A program made the translations under genes and the position numbers. 61,535 nt of DNA from Alphaproteobacteria bacterium. GTDB lineage: Bacteria; Pseudomonadota; Alphaproteobacteria; UBA2966. How positions within the stretch are numbered: position 1 is the first letter of the stretch; the number at the start of each line of letters is the position of its first letter. The stretch spans positions 1 to 61,535 of the forward strand of contig JAGWAU010000024.1 of the NCBI GenBank assembly GCA_021296255.1. The letters run 5' to 3'. The notes beneath the pieces were generated by a model. That model made no database searches and was not told the DNA's origin. It saw only the letters and a list, made by a program, of their open reading frames with translations. Of this stretch, positions 18,397-27,212 are shown piece after piece.

Positions 18397-19779
18397 TCAG
18401 GAGGCGAGCACGGCGTCGGCACGTTCGCGCGCGGTGGACGCGCGCCGCGAATCGCCTAGAGCCTCGAGGATTTCTGCGTACTTCAGCCAGCTCCCGCGAC
18501 TATTCGGTTTCTCGGCGATCCGTTCGGCCAGCAGCGTCCGCGCGAGGCCAAGACGCCTGCTCCGAATTGCCGATTCGATCAGCACCTGAGCGAAGATGTC
18601 GCGTTGCGCGTGGCTCCCGCCGATGTGAGCGAGGTCGTAGCGCAAGGGCAGCAGGCCATCGACCACGGCGTCATGGTCATCCTTGGCGAAGTCGAGCAGG
18701 GCCTGACAGATCGGGATCGTCGTCGACTCCATGGTCGCGGCGGCGAAGTTGTCGCGTGTCTTGGCAAAAGCATGCAGCGACGCCAACAGCTTCTCGGCGG
18801 CGTCGTAGCGCTTGTCGGACGCCAACGCCATCATCGTATGGGTGTCGGTGAAAGCGAGGACATGATCGTCCACATGCGCTTCCATGGTATCCGCCAAGGA
18901 TTTCCAGCGGTCGCCCACGTCAACGCCGAGGAGGTCGAGGCGCAGCAGCATCGAGGCGCCGTTCTGGACATCGAGATAGAAGTCCCATGCCTCGGGTTTG
19001 ACGGAGCGGTCGAACAGCGTAAGCACGTCGTCGTAGTCGCCTGCCTCGACCGAATACATGGTCAGATGCCACCAGAGATGGCCTTTGAAGGGATTGCGGT
19101 CCTCCCAGGCGTCTGCCGGGTAATCCAGCCACTGCATCCCCTCGCGCAGGCGGCCCTGCATCTCGAGGACGTGGGCGACCGCGTGGATCGCCCAGAGGTC
19201 GTCCGGGTTGGCCTCGACGGCCCGACGCCCGAATTCCTCGGCTCGCGCGTACTCGCCGCATTCCTCTAGGCCGAAGGCGTACATGCCCTGGACGCTGCCG
19301 TAGCCGGGCACGGAGTCGTCCCACTGGTCGATGACCCGGGCGACGCCGTCGCGGAGGTCCTGCGCGCGGCCCATCCAGAAGGAATTGTAATGCTGCAAGC
19401 GCAGCGCCAGCAGGTCATGGGGACATTCCCGGAGGATGCCGTCCCAGACGGCGCAGGCCGACGTCAGGTCGCCGCGGGACCAGGCCCTGAGCGCGTCCAC
19501 GTGGGCGGCTTCCCGGCTCGTGACCTTGCCGACGCCCGCTTCGGCGGCAGCGAGACTTTCCTCGATCTTCGGCTCAACTGCGGTCGTTCCGAATAGATTG
19601 AATAGGTAGCCCTTGAAACACTGTCCCATGACGAAGTCGGGATCCGCGCCGAGCATCCGTTTGATGGCGTCTCCGACCCCCGCTCGGTAGTCCAGGTACT
19701 GCGCCATCGTCTCCTTGAACCCCTCCACGGCGTCGGCGCTGTCGGTGGTCAGGGTAAGGCCGCGTTCGTCGCTGTACAT
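18397..19779 (-). CDS. TTC38-like tetratricopeptide repeat protein
   Basis: Cytosolic alpha-helical repeat protein of 460 residues, resembling the TPR-38 (TTC38) family found in bacteria and animals. Repeats are seen throughout, for example EECGEYARAEEFGRRAVEAN and the helix pair around IHAVAHVLEMQGRLREGMQW, a segment strongly typical of the family. No enzymatic residues are evident. The start is the ATG at 19779, with GAGGAACG seven to fourteen bases before it; the frame continues upstream but lacks a better site. It lies 119 bp upstream of the aminotransferase on the same strand and may belong to that operon. Bacterial members often sit in catabolic clusters, role unknown. Confidence 0.82.
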   Translation of the reverse strand: MYSDERGLTLTTDSADAVEGFKETMAQYLDYRAGVGDAIKRMLGADPDFVMGQCFKGYLFNLFGTTAVEPKIEESLAAAEAGVGKVTSREAAHVDALRAWSRGDLTSACAVWDGILRECPHDLLALRLQHYNSFWMGRAQDLRDGVARVIDQWDDSVPGYGSVQGMYAFGLEECGEYARAEEFGRRAVEANPDDLWAIHAVAHVLEMQGRLREGMQWLDYPADAWEDRNPFKGHLWWHLTMYSVEAGDYDDVLTLFDRSVKPEAWDFYLDVQNGASMLLRLDLLGVDVGDRWKSLADTMEAHVDDHVLAFTDTHTMMALASDKRYDAAEKLLASLHAFAKTRDNFAAATMESTTIPICQALLDFAKDDHDAVVDGLLPLRYDLAHIGGSHAQRDIFAQVLIESAIRSRRLGLARTLLAERIAEKPNSRGSWLKYAEILEALGDSRRASTARERADAVLAS

Positions 19780-19890
19780 GGTCGTTCCTCGCGAGGGTCG
19801 AGACGGTCCGGGGGACATGGTTTAGACGGGAATCGCCGTGTCTTCAACGGCACCCCAGGGGCGCATTCGCGAGTTAGACGAAACCGGCCG

Positions 19891-20220
19891 CTATGGGTCG
19901 CCCTCACCCTTTAGGCGGACGTAGATCTTCCCGTTTTCGACCTTGGTGGCATAGGTGTCGAGGGCAACGGAGACCGGTGCGCCTTTCGGCTTGCCGGTGG
20001 GAATGTGGAACCGCCCCTGATGGACCGGGCACTCGATGATGTCGTCGATCACGATCCCCTCGGAAAGGAAGGCGAAGGCATGGGTGCAGACGTTCTCTGT
20101 GGCATAGAACTCCCCCTTCACGTTGTAGACGGCCACGGCGGTGCCTTCGACGTTGACGCCGAGAACGTCCTCTTCCTCGATATCGTCGGTCGATGCGACC
20201 AGATGCCATTCTTCGGCCAT
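19891..20220 (-). CDS. Rieske-type [2Fe-2S] ferredoxin
   Basis: Small soluble electron carrier of 109 residues, like the ferredoxin components of naphthalene and biphenyl dioxygenases. The cluster motif is C-T-H followed 15 residues later by C-P-V-H. A clear CAGGAGG ribosome-binding site precedes the ATG at 20220. It follows the desaturase-like gene by 36 bp on the same strand, so it is the likely redox partner of that membrane enzyme. It could also feed the Rieske oxygenase at the left end. No reductase gene is nearby. Confidence 0.88.
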   Translation of the reverse strand: MAEEWHLVASTDDIEEEDVLGVNVEGTAVAVYNVKGEFYATENVCTHAFAFLSEGIVIDDIIECPVHQGRFHIPTGKPKGAPVSVALDTYATKVENGKIYVRLKGEGDP

Positions 20221-20256
20221 GCCGCGAGCCTCCTGTCGTCTACGGATGAATGCCGG

Positions 20257-21228
20257 TCAGATGGACTGGACGAGGCGGAACCGGAACTTCCGTTCCAAGT
20301 GGTCGCGCAGGACGTCCCACTGGACCGCCCAATACCCCTTTTCCACGGAGTTCATCTCGTGACCCACCTCGGCGTGCAGCGCGGGCAGGGCGTGGAACGG
20401 AACCGACGGAGCCAGATGGTGCTCGCAATGGTAGGGCATGTTCCAGCAGAGGAACCGGGTCAGGGGATCGGTCTTCACGGTGCGGGCGTAGGTCCGGAGA
20501 TCAAGCTTCCCTTCCGTGCAGCCGGTATGGTCGGCGACTCGGAGGGCCCGCGCCACGGGCACGCCGATGACCGTGGGGATGGCCCAGTAGATGGCGACGG
20601 CCCAAGTCTCGAGGGCGACGCTGACGACGGCGAGGCCCGCGTAAATTGCCAACATGACGCGAGCTTCCAAGAAGATCTTCGGCAACTGGTCCTCCGGCAC
20701 GAACTGGCGGTTGAACGGGCGAATCCGGCCCATGGAATGGCGCAGGATCCAGCCGATATTCTTGATCCACAGTTGGGTGGCCGTAACGTAGTAGACATAG
20801 TCCATCAACGACGACGGACTCGGCAGCACGAATTGCGGGTCTTTGCCCAATTCCCGGAAATACGTGGGCGGCCACACGACCAGGATGCCCGTGATCCAGT
20901 GCACGGTCTCGTTGAGCCAACGGGTGCGGAAGGCGGTGCCATGGCTGCACTCGTGCATCGGCGCGAATAAGTGCCCCAGCACGACGCCGTGCAGCGATAT
21001 CGCCGGAATCAGCCAGCCGGTCCCCGTAGCCAGATACACCAAATATCCGGTCCCGAAGATGATCGACATGTGTCCGCCAAGATAGATCAGGCCGTGGCGG
21101 TCGGTGCGCTTGGTGAAGGGCTTGAGCCGTCCGCGCGAGATGATCTCCCGCTGCGCCGCCAAGAGCTTCGCATTGGCCTCAGGGCTGGTCAGCTTTTGGG
21201 TCTCGGGGTTGGCGGCTGCGGCTTCCAA
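20257..21228 (-). CDS. Fatty acid desaturase-like di-iron membrane protein missing histidine box II
   Basis: Membrane protein of 323 residues with hydrophobic segments near residues 50-90, 115-130 and 205-235. Histidine box I is HECSH near residue 96 and box III is HCEHH near residue 277, both typical of membrane desaturases and hydroxylases. Box II (H-x2-H-H), expected after PPTYFR near residue 124, is absent: the sequence goes straight to ELGKDPQF as if about 10-12 residues were deleted in frame. The protein may therefore be inactive, or the assembly may have lost a piece. The start is a TTG at 21228 with AAAGGA upstream. The gene for a Rieske ferredoxin, a plausible donor, follows directly. 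Divergent from the sulfatase gene. Confidence 0.82.
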   Translation of the reverse strand: MEAAAANPETQKLTSPEANAKLLAAQREIISRGRLKPFTKRTDRHGLIYLGGHMSIIFGTGYLVYLATGTGWLIPAISLHGVVLGHLFAPMHECSHGTAFRTRWLNETVHWITGILVVWPPTYFRELGKDPQFVLPSPSSLMDYVYYVTATQLWIKNIGWILRHSMGRIRPFNRQFVPEDQLPKIFLEARVMLAIYAGLAVVSVALETWAVAIYWAIPTVIGVPVARALRVADHTGCTEGKLDLRTYARTVKTDPLTRFLCWNMPYHCEHHLAPSVPFHALPALHAEVGHEMNSVEKGYWAVQWDVLRDHLERKFRFRLVQSI

Positions 21229-21390
21229 TGTGGTGTCCTTTCGCTAAACTCCCGGCGAATTTGTCACCAGAGCGGCGCTCGAACCTAGCAGCGGCGATCC
21301 ACATTCTCAAGCGATCCCAGGCGTATGGAGCAATTCGCATGGACGGGTTCGAGTGCCGTGACGACATGTCCCAGGGAGGCGATGAAACAG

Positions 21391-22944
21391 ATGTCAGCAC
21401 CCAATTTCCTTTTCATTCAGGCCGATCAGATGGCGGCGCCGGTTCTGCCGGTCTATGGCCACCCGCTGGTCAAGACACCACACCTCGAAAGTCTGGCGCG
21501 CGACGGAGTCACCTTCGAGAACGCCTATTGCAACAATCCGATTTGTGCGTCATCCCGCTTCTCGATGATGGCGGGGCAGCTTTCCTCGCGGATCAGTGCC
21601 TATGACAACGCGGCGGAGTTCCCGGCAACCGTGCCGACCTTTGCCCATTACCTGCGGGCGCTGGGTTACACCACGTGCCTGAGCGGCAAGATGCACTTCG
21701 TCGGGCCGGATCAATTGCACGGCTTCGAGGAGCGGCTGACCACCGACATCTATCCGTCAGATTTCGGCTGGACGCCCGACTGGTCGAATGGGGATAGGCA
21801 GTTGCCGCCATCGGGCATGAGTATGCGCAGTGTCGTCGAGGCCGGCCTCTGTCGGCGCAGCCTGCAGATCGACTACGACGAGGACGTCGGGTTCCAGGCG
21901 GTACAGAAGATCTACGACTACGCGCGCGAGCCGGACGGCAAGCCGTTCTTCCTCGCGGCGTCGTTCACGCACCCGCACAACCCGTTCACGATCACGCCGG
22001 AGTTCTGGGATCTCTACGACCATGACGACATCGACCTGCCCAAATATCCCGGCAAGCCCGTCGAGGAGCGCGATCCCTGGAGCCGGCGCTATCACTACCT
22101 GATCCGTCAGGACGAACACGAGATCACCGACGAGCACCTGCGCGATGCGCGGCATGCCTACTATGGCATGGTGAGCTACGTCGACCACCACGTGGGTCGG
22201 CTGCTCGGTGCGCTGGAGGCCACGGGTCTCGCCGGCAACACGATCGTGGTATTCACCGCGGACCACGGCGAAATGATGGGCGAGCGAGGCATGTGGTACA
22301 AGTTCAACCCCTTCGAATGGTCCGTCCGCGTGCCGTTGATCGTCCGTGCGCCGGGGAACGCCAAGGGGCGTCGTGAAGCGAAGTCGGTCTCGCTCGTCGA
22401 CCTGCTGCCCACGTTGCTCGACCTCGCCACGGACGGCAGTCCACCCGACCTGGTAGAGCCCGTGGATGGGCACACGTGGTCCGGCATGCTCCACGGCGAA
22501 GACGACTCGCGGCCCGACGAGGCCATGGTCGAGTTCACCGCCGAGGGCGCTATCGCGCCGTGTCTGATCCTGCGCAAAGGTCCATACAAGTACATCTATA
22601 GCGAGCCCGATCCCGGTATGATGTTCGATGTCGAGACCGATCCGGGCGAGCAGGAGAATCTTTGCGGCGATCCCGAGCATAAGGATCTGGAGGAGGAGAT
22701 GCTGGCGGATATCCTCGGTCGCTGGGATCCGCAGAGCATCAAGGAAGACATTCTGGAGAGCCAGCGGCGGCGTCACTTCATCCAGAGCGTACTGATGAGC
22801 GGCCGACCGGCCCCGTGGGACTACCAACCCATGCGTGATGCCTCGCAGCAATACCTGCGGACGGGCGGCAGCCCGACGATGGTCAAGGGATTGGCGCGCT
22901 TCCCCTATATGGAGCCGGTGCCTCCGGACTTCCCGCGGGCCTGA
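21391..22944 (+). CDS. Choline-sulfatase-like type I sulfatase with altered FGly motif
   Basis: Alkaline-phosphatase-fold sulfatase of 517 residues, closest by eye to choline-sulfatase: IQADQMAAPVLPVYG, ENAYCNNPICASSR, SRISAYDNAAEF, FTADHGEMMGERGMWYK and the long C-terminal segment ending near GRPAPWDYQP are all of that type. The nucleophile C52 must be converted to formylglycine, and the recognition motif C-x-P-x-R reads C-A-S-S-R here, with Ser for Pro. Metal ligands (the D and Q near residues 12-13, and D-H in TADHGE) are kept. Start ATG 21391 follows AGGGAGGCG by about ten bases; ATG 21382 is an alternative. It would release choline from choline-O-sulfate, a marine osmolyte, but no bet genes adjoin. 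Confidence 0.88.
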   Translation: MSAPNFLFIQADQMAAPVLPVYGHPLVKTPHLESLARDGVTFENAYCNNPICASSRFSMMAGQLSSRISAYDNAAEFPATVPTFAHYLRALGYTTCLSGKMHFVGPDQLHGFEERLTTDIYPSDFGWTPDWSNGDRQLPPSGMSMRSVVEAGLCRRSLQIDYDEDVGFQAVQKIYDYAREPDGKPFFLAASFTHPHNPFTITPEFWDLYDHDDIDLPKYPGKPVEERDPWSRRYHYLIRQDEHEITDEHLRDARHAYYGMVSYVDHHVGRLLGALEATGLAGNTIVVFTADHGEMMGERGMWYKFNPFEWSVRVPLIVRAPGNAKGRREAKSVSLVDLLPTLLDLATDGSPPDLVEPVDGHTWSGMLHGEDDSRPDEAMVEFTAEGAIAPCLILRKGPYKYIYSEPDPGMMFDVETDPGEQENLCGDPEHKDLEEEMLADILGRWDPQSIKEDILESQRRRHFIQSVLMSGRPAPWDYQPMRDASQQYLRTGGSPTMVKGLARFPYMEPVPPDFPRA

Positions 22945-22975
22945 CCCGCGCTCCGTATCTTTGTCGTACCGGATG

Positions 22976-24157
22976 TCACGCCGGGTTCCTCGCGATGAGC
23001 TGTCGAGCGATGATGATGCGCTGCATCTCGTTGGTGCCCTCCCCGATGCAGAGGAGCGGCGCGTCGCGGTAAAGGCGCTCCACGGGAAATTCTGTCGAGT
23101 AGCCGTAGCCGCCGTGGATTCGCATGCACTCCTGGGCATTCTCCAGGGCGGCCTCCGAGGCATAGAGCTTGGCCATGCCAGCCTCCATATCGCAGCGCTC
23201 GCCCCGGTCGTAGGCGGTGGCGGCATACTCGGTCAGCAGCTTGGCCGCCTGGCAGCGCGTGGCCATATCGGCGAGCTTGAGTTGGATGGCCTGGTGCTGG
23301 CAGATGGGCTTGCCCATCGTCTCGCGTACCTGGGAGTAGGCGGTCGCCTCCTTGAGGGCGGCGTTGGCAATGCCGACGCCGCGGGCCGCGACGTTGATAC
23401 GGCCGAGTTCCAACCCGCCTACGGCCTGGTGGAATCCGCGGCCCTCCTCACCGCCGATCAGATTGTCTTCCGAAACCTGGAAGTTCTCGAAGATCAGTTC
23501 GGCCGCGTCGATGCCTTTGTAACCGATTTTCTCGAGCTTGCGGCCGACCGTGAAGCCGTGGCCTTTCTCGGCGAGCAACAGGCTCATGCCCTTGTGACGG
23601 GGCTCGGCTTCGGTGTCTGTTTTAACGAGCACCGCGAAGCAGGTCCCTTCGATCCCGTTGGAAATCCAGGTCTTGGTGCCGTTGACGGTGAAGTTGTCGC
23701 CCTGGTGCACGGCGGTCGTGCGGATGGCCTGAAGGTCGGTACCGCAGTTCGGTTCCGTGAGTGCAAGGCCGCCGCGGATCTCACCACTGGCGAACCGCGG
23801 TAGGAACCGTTCCCTTTGTTCGTCGGTGCCGAAGCGTTCCACAGCCGCCGACATGATCAGGTGCGAGTTGAAGATGCCGGTGAGCGACATCCACACTTCG
23901 GAGATGCGCGTGACGATCTTGGCGTAGGTTCCGGCCGGGAGTCCGAGCCCCCCGTATTCGCGGGATATCGTGGCGCCGAACAGGCCGAGTTCCTTCATAT
24001 GCTCGACCATCTCGCGGGGGTATGCGTCGGCGTGCTCGAGCGCCATAACCCTGTCCTTGACGTCCCGGTCGAGCCACTTGTCGATGGCATCGAGGATTTG
24101 TGCCTCGTCCTGGGAGGAAACGTGCGCGTTGGCCGCGCGTCCCAGCGGGTCGGTCAT
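22976..24157 (-). CDS. Acyl-CoA dehydrogenase
   Basis: Flavin-dependent alpha,beta-dehydrogenation of an acyl-CoA, 393 residues. FAD- and substrate-binding blocks are present: ALTEPNCGTDLQAIRTTA, NGTKTWISNGIEGTCFAVL, RETMGKPICQHQAIQLKLADM and the C-terminal IHGGYGYSTEFPVERLYRD with IGEGTNEMQR, whose Glu is the position of the catalytic base in most short- and medium-chain enzymes. The start at ATG 24157 has GGGAGGGACG before it; the longer open frame upstream is the reverse of the MaoC gene. It overlaps the MaoC gene by 4 bp (ATGA), so the two are coupled: dehydrogenation and hydration of the same acyl-CoA. Confidence 0.92.
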   Translation of the reverse strand: MTDPLGRAANAHVSSQDEAQILDAIDKWLDRDVKDRVMALEHADAYPREMVEHMKELGLFGATISREYGGLGLPAGTYAKIVTRISEVWMSLTGIFNSHLIMSAAVERFGTDEQRERFLPRFASGEIRGGLALTEPNCGTDLQAIRTTAVHQGDNFTVNGTKTWISNGIEGTCFAVLVKTDTEAEPRHKGMSLLLAEKGHGFTVGRKLEKIGYKGIDAAELIFENFQVSEDNLIGGEEGRGFHQAVGGLELGRINVAARGVGIANAALKEATAYSQVRETMGKPICQHQAIQLKLADMATRCQAAKLLTEYAATAYDRGERCDMEAGMAKLYASEAALENAQECMRIHGGYGYSTEFPVERLYRDAPLLCIGEGTNEMQRIIIARQLIARNPA

Positions 24158-24705
24158 ATCGTCCCTCCCTGTCCGGACTTGGCGTCGCCCGCGGCAATCA
24201 CGTCCTCGACGGCATGACCACGCTTGGGGATCAGAGCCGATCGCCGAAAGCTCATCACGAGGGTCTCGTCCTGCTTGTGGGCGCGGGTCTCGACGCTGAC
24301 GATGCCCTGGGTCGGGCGGGACTTGGATTCGCGTACGTCGAGGACCTCCGTCTCCGCGTAGAGCGTATCGCCGTGGAACACCGGCGCCGGCATCTCGATC
24401 TCCGTCCAACCGAGGTTGGCGATGGCTTTCTGGCTGATATCCGAGACGGTCATGCCGACCACGATGGAGAGCGTGAGGGCGCTGTTCACGAGCGGTCGCC
24501 CGAATTCGGTGTGGCGGCAGTACTCGTGGTCGAAGTGAAGCGGGTGCTGATTCATGGTCAGCAGCGTGAACCAGGTGTTGTCGGCCTCCGATATGGTCCG
24601 GCCTGGCCGATGCTCGTAGACGTCACCGATGGTGAAGTCCTCGAGATAGCGGCCGAATGATTCACGGTAGCGGCTCTCGCCGACCCGTACCGACTCCTTG
24701 GTCAT
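24154..24705 (-). CDS. MaoC-like hotdog hydratase
   Basis: Hotdog-fold (R)-specific enoyl-CoA hydratase or mesaconyl-type hydratase of 183 residues. The hydratase signature NQHPLHFDHEYCRHTEFGRP supplies the catalytic His and the Asp/Asn position, and SALTLSIVVGMTVSD is the following helix. AGAGAGG lies nine bases before the ATG at 24705; in-frame ATGs at 24723 and 24747 are weaker. The stop overlaps the acyl-CoA dehydrogenase start by 4 bp. The pair probably performs two successive beta-oxidation-like steps. Confidence 0.87.
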   Translation of the reverse strand: MTKESVRVGESRYRESFGRYLEDFTIGDVYEHRPGRTISEADNTWFTLLTMNQHPLHFDHEYCRHTEFGRPLVNSALTLSIVVGMTVSDISQKAIANLGWTEIEMPAPVFHGDTLYAETEVLDVRESKSRPTQGIVSVETRAHKQDETLVMSFRRSALIPKRGHAVEDVIAAGDAKSGQGGTI

Positions 24706-24883
24706 GGCCCAGCCTCTCTGCATCTTCCGGTTGACGAGAGGCGTCACGCCTCTCGCCCGGTCATAATGGCGACACCGGGCGCGGAAGGTCCAGAAACGTA
24801 CGCGCGGTCATCGATGTCACAACTACGCCATCTTTGGTACGTTCAACGAGAAGCGACGACGACGCTCCTGGTCGGGGACGAGC

Positions 24884-25363
24884 ATGAGCGACTGCATTTT
24901 CTGCAAGATCGTCGCGCGAGGTGCCGACTCACACCGCCTACGAAACCGATACGGCGTTGGCGATCATGGACGTGGGCACGTCAATCCGGGCCACACCCTG
25001 GTCATCGTCAAGCCGCATGTGGAGACGATAATGGAGCTCGATGAGGATCTAGCTGCGGACGCCTTTCGCGTCGCGAACCGCGTGGCGAAGGCTCTTGAAG
25101 CGCGGTTCAGTCTCGAGGGGTTGACGATCCTGCAGGCGAACAGGCCGGCGGGATGGCGGACGGTGAACTATTTTCACTTTCACGTCTTGCCACGGGCGGC
25201 AGATGACGGTGTGACCCTCACGTGGCCCGCGAAGAACCCGCCGCGGGAAGAACTCGCCGCGCGGGCCGAGGAGATCTCATCTTTCATCGTGGACCAGCGC
25301 ACGGAAGCCCAGCGCACGGAAGCACACCCCACTCAAGTCGGTGTCGATAGCGCTACCGTTTAA
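24884..25363 (+). pseudogene. HIT family nucleotide-binding protein with two compensating frameshifts
   Basis: HIT proteins hydrolyse nucleoside phosphoramidates and similar compounds. The N-terminus (MSDCIFCKIVAR) and everything from HVNPGHTLVIVKPH on are clearly family, but the residues between (about 12-29) are meaningless in frame. Read in the +1 frame between about 24920 and 24974 the DNA gives the expected VPTHTAYETDTALAIMDVG. So one indel lies near 24916-24921 (GAG run) and a compensating one in the GGG run at 24974-24976. The reading frame is restored and the protein is full length (159 residues). The first His of the triad is also Tyr (YFHFHVLPR). Either sequencing error or a damaged gene. 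It is followed 27 bp later by the broken DUF1428 gene. Confidence 0.75.
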
Positions 25364-25390
25364 CTGGCTCGAAGAGAGGGAGGCAGATAC

Positions 25391-25743
25391 ATGACTTACG
25401 TCGTCGGATTCGTGGCCGCGGTCCCCACCGTCAATCGCGAGACCTACCGGAGGCATGCGAAAACCGCGGCCGCCATCTTCAAGGAGCACGGTGCTCTGTC
25501 TTAGTCGAATGCTGGGGTGACGACGTTCCCGATGGCGAAGTGACGTCTTTCCCGTTGGCGGTCAAATGCAAAGACGACGAGACTGTCGTCTTCTCGTGGA
25601 TGACGTGGCCATCCCGCGAGGCGCGAGACGAAGGCATGAAGAAAGCGATAGAGGATCTGCGCTTTCAGAAGAGTACGGAAGATATGCCCTTCGATGGCAA
25701 GCGCATCGTCTTCGGCGGATTCGACGTGATCGTGGACGAGTGA
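25391..25743 (+). pseudogene. DUF1428 (YbaA-like) family protein, frameshifted
   Basis: Dimeric alpha-beta-barrel protein of about 117 residues, of unknown function, often a small cytosolic protein. The first part reads MTYVVGFVAAVPTVNRETY to the segment FKEHGALS, then meets TAG at 25502. The family continuation VECWGDDVPDGEVTSFPLAV resumes one frame over from 25504 and runs to the TGA at 25743 (MPFDGKRIVFGGFDVIVDE). One missing base near 25499-25503 (TCTTAG, probably TCTTTAG) explains it. The ribosome-binding site GGGAGGC precedes the ATG. Because an intact frame needs only one base, a sequencing error is as likely as a true pseudogene. Confidence 0.8.
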
Positions 25744-25748
25744 GGGTG

Positions 25749-26966
25749 CTATTCCGCGGCGGCAGCTTGAATCTTGGCCATTGCCGCGTCCGCCTTGGCG
25801 AAATCTTCCTCGCCGAAGCGGTAGAGATGTCCGCCGCCCATGAAGATGTCTGCCGCCATCTCCCGGCCCACGTTGGCGATGAGGTTGCTCGAGACGTTCG
25901 GAAAGTTGGAATCGAAGTGGGGATAGTCGGTCGAGATGCACATGCGGTCGGCGCCGATGAGGCTCGCAGTCGCCGCGATCTCCGGCTCACTTCCTTCGAC
26001 CGCGGCCCAGCAGTTGCGCCGAAAATACTCCTTCGGAGTCAGAGAGAGATAGGGAGCATGAGAGTCTCGGTACTGCGGGTAGTCCCATTCGATCCGGGTG
26101 AGGATTCCGGGAACCCATGAGTTCTGCGCCTCCAGGAAGGCCACGCGGAGGTTGGGGTAGAATTCAAACACGCCGCCGATGATCATGGCGATCAGTGCCT
26201 GCTGCATCTCGATCCAGTGGCTCGCGACGTGTCGGTAGAACCGGTTCTCGCCATAGATCTCGTTCATGTGGGAGTTCCAGACGCCGGTACCCTCGTGAAA
26301 GCCCCAGGTGACGTCGAGTTCCTCGTGCAGCGCGTAAAGGTCGTTCCAGTAATTGGAATGCCAAAAGTGACCCTTGATCAGATTCGGCCGTATCATCGAT
26401 CCTATGGCGCCGAGTTCGGTGACACAGCGAACCAGTTCCTTGCAGGCGAGATTGACGTCGTGGATCGGCAGCATCGCCGCGAATTTCAGCTGATCCGGGC
26501 TGTGCTGGCAGAACTCGTGGATCCAATTGTTGTAAGCCTCGCAAAGCGCTACGGACATCAGCGGGTCCATGTCCTCGACGGCGATGATGTTGAGGCCCGT
26601 GGTCGGGAACAGCACCGCGATGTCGATCCCTTCCATTTCCATGCCCATGACCTGCGCCACCGGGTCAAAGCCTCGCTCGATGGCGAAGTTCAGGCGTCCA
26701 CTCTCGGCCGAGCGGGAGCCTGACAACGGTTGCGATATCGATTTCGTCTTGTCCAAGCCGGTCATGCGCTTACGGTATTTCTGGATTTCCCAGTCGATGA
26801 AGTTGGGTTTGCCATCGATGACGATCATGCCCCGCTTGAACTTGCCGTCGGCGCCCACCGGCAGGGTCACCCGATTCCGGAACCTGGGATCCAGATAGCG
26901 ATGGAATAAATCCTCGGGTTCGGTGACGTGCATGTCGCAATCGACGAAACGAAGCCCTTCCTTCAT
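25749..26966 (-). CDS. Metal-dependent amidohydrolase family protein (Amidohydrolase_2 type)
   Basis: TIM-barrel hydrolase or decarboxylase of the ACMSD-related superfamily, 405 residues. The first strand has DCDMHVTEPEDLF, in which the usual second metal-binding His is Glu, a form common in this branch. GFHEGTGVWNSH in the middle and STDYPHFDSNFPN near the C-terminus supply the other metal ligands. Relatives with this layout decarboxylate or hydrolyse ring-fission products; no substrate can be assigned. The gene ends 5 bp from the DUF1428 gene, convergently, and is divergent from the CMD/AhpD gene across 246 bp. Confidence 0.85.
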   Translation of the reverse strand: MKEGLRFVDCDMHVTEPEDLFHRYLDPRFRNRVTLPVGADGKFKRGMIVIDGKPNFIDWEIQKYRKRMTGLDKTKSISQPLSGSRSAESGRLNFAIERGFDPVAQVMGMEMEGIDIAVLFPTTGLNIIAVEDMDPLMSVALCEAYNNWIHEFCQHSPDQLKFAAMLPIHDVNLACKELVRCVTELGAIGSMIRPNLIKGHFWHSNYWNDLYALHEELDVTWGFHEGTGVWNSHMNEIYGENRFYRHVASHWIEMQQALIAMIIGGVFEFYPNLRVAFLEAQNSWVPGILTRIEWDYPQYRDSHAPYLSLTPKEYFRRNCWAAVEGSEPEIAATASLIGADRMCISTDYPHFDSNFPNVSSNLIANVGREMAADIFMGGGHLYRFGEEDFAKADAAMAKIQAAAAE

Positions 26967-27129
26967 GACGGTTTCCTCGCAATTCGGCTTTGAGATGCGT
27001 CCAAGTCGCTCTGTCTACGAACCACTGCCGGGGCGGTACGATCCGGGAAAGGGTACCAGACGGCGTCCGTTCATCCAAAGCTTCATGGAATTCGCTTGTG
27101 CGCGGACACCAGGGACGTTTCGGGTTCCG

Positions 27130-27158
27130 TTGACACCCACGAACCATCGGCGATGATT
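27130..27158 (+). promoter_or_regulatory. Candidate sigma70-type promoter for the AhpD/CMD gene
   Basis: A consensus TTGACA (27130-27135) is followed after 17 bases by ATGATT (27153-27158), about 55 bases before the ATG at 27213. It is the only good match I see in the 246-bp divergent region. Its presence argues that the gene downstream is expressed rather than dead. Confidence 0.4.
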
Positions 27159-27212
27159 TCGTTCGAATCGGATCCCGGGCAACTCCGACGAACCATGGTG
27201 AGGTGAATCGTC

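Noticed and set aside
24158..24409. N-terminal extension of the acyl-CoA dehydrogenase
   Set aside because: The 84 extra codons are the antisense-frame shadow of the MaoC gene; the ATG at 24157 has a strong ribosome-binding site and the family N-terminus.
25502..25504. TAG as a possible pyrrolysine codon in the DUF1428 gene, since methylamine users can encode pyrrolysine
   Set aside because: After the TAG the same frame is not family-like; the protein resumes one frame over, so this is an indel, not a recoded stop.
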